From Sphaerisporangium rufum (GTDB taxonomy: Bacteria; Actinomycetota; Actinomycetes; Streptosporangiales; Streptosporangiaceae), in assembly GCF_016863395.1 (NCBI RefSeq), contig NZ_BOOU01000044.1, positions 186,001 through 250,000 of the forward strand: a stretch of 64,000 nt of DNA, read 5' to 3'. Positions 59,923-64,000 of the stretch are shown in pieces. Under the pieces are notes generated by a model. The model saw only the letters and a list, made by a program, of their open reading frames with translations, did not search any database and was not told where the DNA came from. A program made the position numbers and the translations under genes. How positions within the stretch are numbered: the first letter of the stretch is position 1; the number at the start of each line of letters is the position of its first letter.

Positions 59923-60606
59923 ATGACCATCCGAGTGCTGCTCGTGGACGACCAGCCGCTGCTGCGCACCGGCTTCCGGCTCATCCTGGAGGCCGAGCCG
60001 GACATCACGGTGGTCGGCGAGGCCGGCGACGGGTCCGTCGCGCAGGACCAGGCGCGGGCGCTGCTGCCGGACGTGGTGCTGATGGACGTCCGGATGCCCG
60101 GGGTGGACGGCATCGAGGCGACCCGGCGGATCGTCCGGGACGCGGCGCCGGGCGCGCACGTGCCGCGGGTGCTGGTGCTGACCACCTTCGACCTGGACGA
60201 GTACATCGTGGAGGCGCTGCGCGGCGGCGCCAGCGGCTTCCTGCTGAAGGACGTGCCGCCCGACGAGCTGGTGCAGGCCATCCGGGTGGTCGCCGCCGGG
60301 GACGCCATCGTGGCGCCGAGCGTCACCCGGCGGCTGCTGGACCGGTTCGCCGCCCGGCTGCCCTCCGCCCGGCAGCGGGCGACCCCGGCCCGCGTCGGCC
60401 GGTTGACCGAGCGCGAGCTGGAGGTGCTGCGGCTGATCGCGCGCGGCATGTCCAACGCCGAGATCGCCGCCGAGCTGGTGGTCAGCGAGACGACGGTGAA
60501 GACCCACGTGGGCAACGTGCTCACCAAGCTCGGCCTGCGCGACCGGGTGCAGGCCGTGGTGCTGGCCTACGAGACCGGGCTGATCACCCCGGGCGCCATC
60601 TCCTGA
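59923..60606 (+). CDS. NarL/FixJ-type response regulator
   Basis: A 227-aa regulator: receiver domain with D55 in [13 protein letters not shown] and the lysine in FLLKDV, then a LuxR-type helix-turn-helix ([40 protein letters not shown]). It is paired with the preceding kinase. Targets are unknown. It is convergent with the oligopeptide ABC operon; 22 bp with a short ccgcgcc/ggcgcgg palindrome separate them. Confidence 0.93.
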   Translation: MTIRVLLVDDQPLLRTGFRLILEAEPDITVVGEAGDGSVAQDQARALLPDVVLMDVRMPGVDGIEATRRIVRDAAPGAHVPRVLVLTTFDLDEYIVEALRGGASGFLLKDVPPDELVQAIRVVAAGDAIVAPSVTRRLLDRFAARLPSARQRATPARVGRLTERELEVLRLIARGMSNAEIAAELVVSETTVKTHVGNVLTKLGLRDRVQAVVLAYETGLITPGAIS

Positions 60607-60628
60607 ACCGCGCCGGCGCGGGGCCGGC

Positions 60629-61659
60629 TCAGGCGGGCACCTCGGTGCCGGAGGTGTCCTGGACCGCGCCGGCCGGGGCGTTCTCCGGGAAGTGGCAGGC
60701 GACGCGGTGGCCGGTGGCCAGCTCGGCGAGCGGCGGCTCGACGGTCCTGCACACCTCCTGGGCCTTCCAGCACCGGGTGTGGAACCGGCAGGCCGGTGGC
60801 GGGTTGATCGGGCTCGGCACGTCGCCGAGCAGCCGGATGCGCTCGCGGCCGGCCCGCCGGCGGACGTCGGGGATCGGCACCGCCGACAGCAGGGCCGTGG
60901 TGTACGGGTGCATCGGCGACTCGTACAGGTCCTTGCGGTCGGCGATCTCCACGATCTTGCCCAGGTACATCACCGCGACCCGGTCGCTGATGTGCCGGAC
61001 GACCGACAGGTCGTGCGCGATGACCACGTAGGTCAGGTCGAGCTCGTTCTGCAGGTCCTCCAGCAGGTTGACCACCTGGGCCTGGATGGAGACGTCCAGC
61101 GCCGACACCGGCTCGTCGGCGATGATCAGCTTGGGCTTGAGCGCCAGCGTGCGGGCGATGCCGATGCGCTGGCGCTGGCCGCCGGAGAACTCGTGCGGGT
61201 AGCGGTTGTAGTGCTCGGGGTTGAGCCCGACCAGTTCCAGGATCTCCTGGACCGCCTTCTTGGTGCCGTGCTCGGTCCGGACGCCCTGGATGCGGAACGG
61301 CGCGCCGACGATGGCGCCCACGGTGTGCCGCGGGTTCAGCGAGCTGTAGGGATCCTGGAAGATCATCTGCATGTCGCGGCGCAGCGGGCGCAGGTCGCCC
61401 TGGGACATGTGGGTGATGTCCCGTCCCTCGAACATGATCCTGCCGTCGGTGGGCTCGATCAGCCGGGTGATCAGCCGCCCGGTGGTGGTCTTGCCACAGC
61501 CGGACTCCCCCACCAGGCCGAGCGTCTCGCCCCGGCGGACGTCGAAGCTGATCCCGTCCACCGCCTTGACCGCGCCGACCTGGCGCTTGATCAGGCCCTT
61601 GGTGATCGGGAAGTGCTTGCGCACGTCCGTCAGCGACAGCAGGGGCTCGGGCGACTCGC

Positions 61660-61663
<4 letters not shown>
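60629..61663 (-). CDS. Oligopeptide ABC transporter ATPase (OppF/BldKE-like)
   Basis: A 344-aa ATPase with Walker [11 protein letters not shown]-loop [17 protein letters not shown], signature FSGGQRQR, Walker [14 protein letters not shown]-loop AHDLSVV and the OppF-type C-terminal extension. That extension has a cysteine cluster ([14 protein letters not shown]) typical of the oligopeptide family; it binds a [4Fe-4S] cluster in DppD/DppF. It hydrolyses ATP for peptide import. GTG 61663 overlaps the previous stop. It is the last gene of the operon. Confidence 0.93.
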
Positions 61664-62750
<1,087 letters not shown>

Positions 62751-62754
<4 letters not shown>

Positions 62755-63770
62755 GAGAGCCTCACTCTCGGGTCGACCACCGCGTAGAGCAGGTCGACGA
62801 GCAGGTTGGCCAGGACCACGAAGAAGGCGGTGACCAGCACCACCCCCATCACCTTGGGAAGGTCCTGGTTGACGATCGCGTCGATGGAGTACTTGCCGAG
62901 GCCGGGCAGCGAGAAGGTGCTCTCGGTGAGCACCGCGCCGCCCATCAGCAGCCCGACGTCCAGCCCGAAGATGGTGACGATCGGGGTGAGCGCGCCGCGC
63001 AGCCCGTGCTTGACCACCACGACCCGTTCGGGCAGGCCCTTGGCCCGGGCGGTGCGGATGTAGTCCTCGTTCATCGTCTCCAGCATGCCCGACCGGGTGA
63101 GCCGGGCGTACCCGGCCGCGTACAGGAAGGCCAGGGTGATCCACGGCAGGATCAGGCTGTACGCCCACATCGCCGGGTTCTCGTTGATGGGGGTGTAGCT
63201 GCCGCCGGGCGCGGTGATCGCCAGCGGGCGGCCGTAGCTGAACAGCACCAGCGACACGATGCCGGTGAAGAAGATGGGCAGCGAGACGCCGGCCAGCGCC
63301 ACGCTCATCGCCGCCCGGTCGAAGAAGCTGCCGCGCCGCAGCGCGGAGATCACCCCGGTGCCGACGCCGCTGAGCAGCCAGATGATCGCCGCTCCGGCGG
63401 CCAGTGACATCGTCACCGGTATCCGGTTGAGCAGGTCCGGCCAGACCGGCAGCCGGGTCAGGAAGGAATATCCCAGACACGGCGCGGGGCAGCGCTCGAC
63501 GCCCGGGCCGTAGTCGTAGTCGGCACCGGCGACGATGCCCTTGGCGAAGCGGCCGTACTGCACGATCAGCGGATCGTTGAAGCCCAGCTTCTCGGCGGCC
63601 AGCGTGACCTGCTCGGCCGTCGCCGTACGGCCCACGTACCGCGAGGCGAGGCTCTCGCTGGTGGCGCCCGCCAGCCGCGGCACCAGGAAGAAGATCGCGA
63701 AGGTGATCATGCTCACGATGGCGAGCATGACGACACCCCAGATCAGGCGCCGGATGATGTAAGTGACCAC
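62751..63770 (-). CDS. Oligopeptide ABC transporter permease (OppB/BldKC-like)
   Basis: A 339-aa permease with six TMs: the N-terminal [25 protein letters not shown], an EAA-like segment ([27 protein letters not shown]), and [17 protein letters not shown]. An extra loop after TM1 (about residues 40-100, with [10 protein letters not shown]) is a feature of one actinobacterial subgroup. The start is GTG 63770. The partner permease (OppC type) is not between this gene and the ATPases, so it should lie upstream of the solute-binding protein, outside the window. Confidence 0.92.
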
Positions 63771-63785
63771 AGTCCCCCCGGCTCC

Positions 63786-63871
63786 GGGGCCGGCCGGTCG
63801 GCCGGCCCCCTGCCGCGTTCACGTGTTCGTCGGGTCGGTCGGCGGGCCCGGCCCGCCAGCGCGGGCCGGGC
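63786..63871 (-). terminator. Two hairpins between solute-binding protein and permease genes
   Basis: Stem 1: ggggccggcc and ggccggcccc (63786-63809, 4-nt loop). Stem 2: gcccggcccgc and gcgggccgggc (63846-63871, 4-nt loop). They lie in the 113-bp gap after the solute-binding protein and probably reduce read-through, keeping the binding protein more abundant than the membrane parts. Confidence 0.55.
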
Positions 63872-63883
63872 TCGGGCAGGCGG

Positions 63884-64000
63884 CTACTGCACGCCCATGT
63901 TGAGGTAGTCGTACATGCCGTGCGGCGTGGAGTAGAAGACGTTGGTCGCGCCCTTGCCGCGCAGCAGCAGGCTCTTGGCCCAGATGCCCGGCAGGATGTA
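63884..64000 (-). CDS. Peptide ABC solute-binding protein, C-terminal end (partial)
   Basis: Only the last 38 residues are inside the window (stop TAG at 63884-63886). They contain the family 5 binding-protein end GIWAKSLLLRGKG and HGMYDYLNMGVQ. It is the peptide-binding lipoprotein of the operon; its start is beyond the window edge. The next gene downstream is the permease, 113 bp away. Confidence 0.75.
   Translation of the reverse strand, partial: YILPGIWAKSLLLRGKGATNVFYSTPHGMYDYLNMGVQ

Overview
The window is high-GC DNA with dense actinobacterial coding, frequent GTG/TTG starts and 4-bp stop/start overlaps. It carries a complete Pup-proteasome gene set (trmI, arc/mpa, dop, pup, prcB, prcA, pafA) followed by an FKBP lipoprotein, pafBC and tatAC. 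This points to a filamentous actinomycete, most plausibly Thermomonosporaceae/Streptosporangiaceae (Actinomadura-like). No tRNA, rRNA, CRISPR array, transposase or integrase was seen.

Region 1 (1-6.3 kb): after a tandem-repeat block come a PEP-mutase-like enzyme coupled to a short cytochrome P450. Next is a 3.1-kb accessory cassette: a 65-aa protein, a DUF6879 protein, a frameshifted XRE-DUF5753 regulator, a glycine-rich-domain-like protein and an APH-type kinase. The cassette lies between two copies of the 5' end of an ArsR-like regulator; the left copy is an out-of-frame deletion relic, the right copy is intact. Region 2 (6.3-23.8 kb) holds small regulator/enzyme modules: two SDR-regulator pairs, RidA, a MerR-methyltransferase fusion, an OmpR-type two-component pair with an orphan solute-binding lipoprotein, a possible stand-alone WhiA-like protein, a TetR-controlled FtsX-type ABC exporter, a LysR/serine-hydrolase/class A beta-lactamase locus laid out like blaB-blaA-blaL of Streptomyces cacaoi, and a lipid kinase.

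Region 3 (23.9-33.5 kb) has prolyl iminopeptidase, a HAD phosphatase-HerA ATPase fusion, tatC, tatA, pafC, pafB, a divergent DUF3866 gene, a frameshifted Uma2 gene, a DUF3291 protein and a SufR-like regulator with clustered cysteines.

Region 4 (33.8-53.5 kb) is the proteasome region. On the minus strand, trmI-arc-dop-pup-prcB-prcA-pafA-FKBP keep the canonical order, but plus-strand genes split the series twice. A kinase and a small membrane protein sit between dop and pup. A carbohydrate ABC importer with a CehA-like PHP hydrolase and a GH38 alpha-mannosidase (38.5-46.9 kb) sits between pup and prcB. The substrate route remains complete: Dop deamidates Pup, PafA ligates it, ARC unfolds, PrcAB degrades.

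Region 5 (53.6-64 kb) has a tandem GNAT protein, an FHA protein, a CBS-containing site-2 protease, a RecB-type nuclease with a candidate PafBC-type promoter, a NarL-type two-component system, and the end of an oligopeptide ABC operon whose gene order resembles bldK.

Most distinctive signals: the doubly interrupted pupylation locus, the nested palindromes in front of the 134-aa membrane protein, the 63-aa ORF coupled at both ends inside the sugar-transport operon, the WhiA-like protein without an HTH, and the regulator relic beside the accessory cassette.
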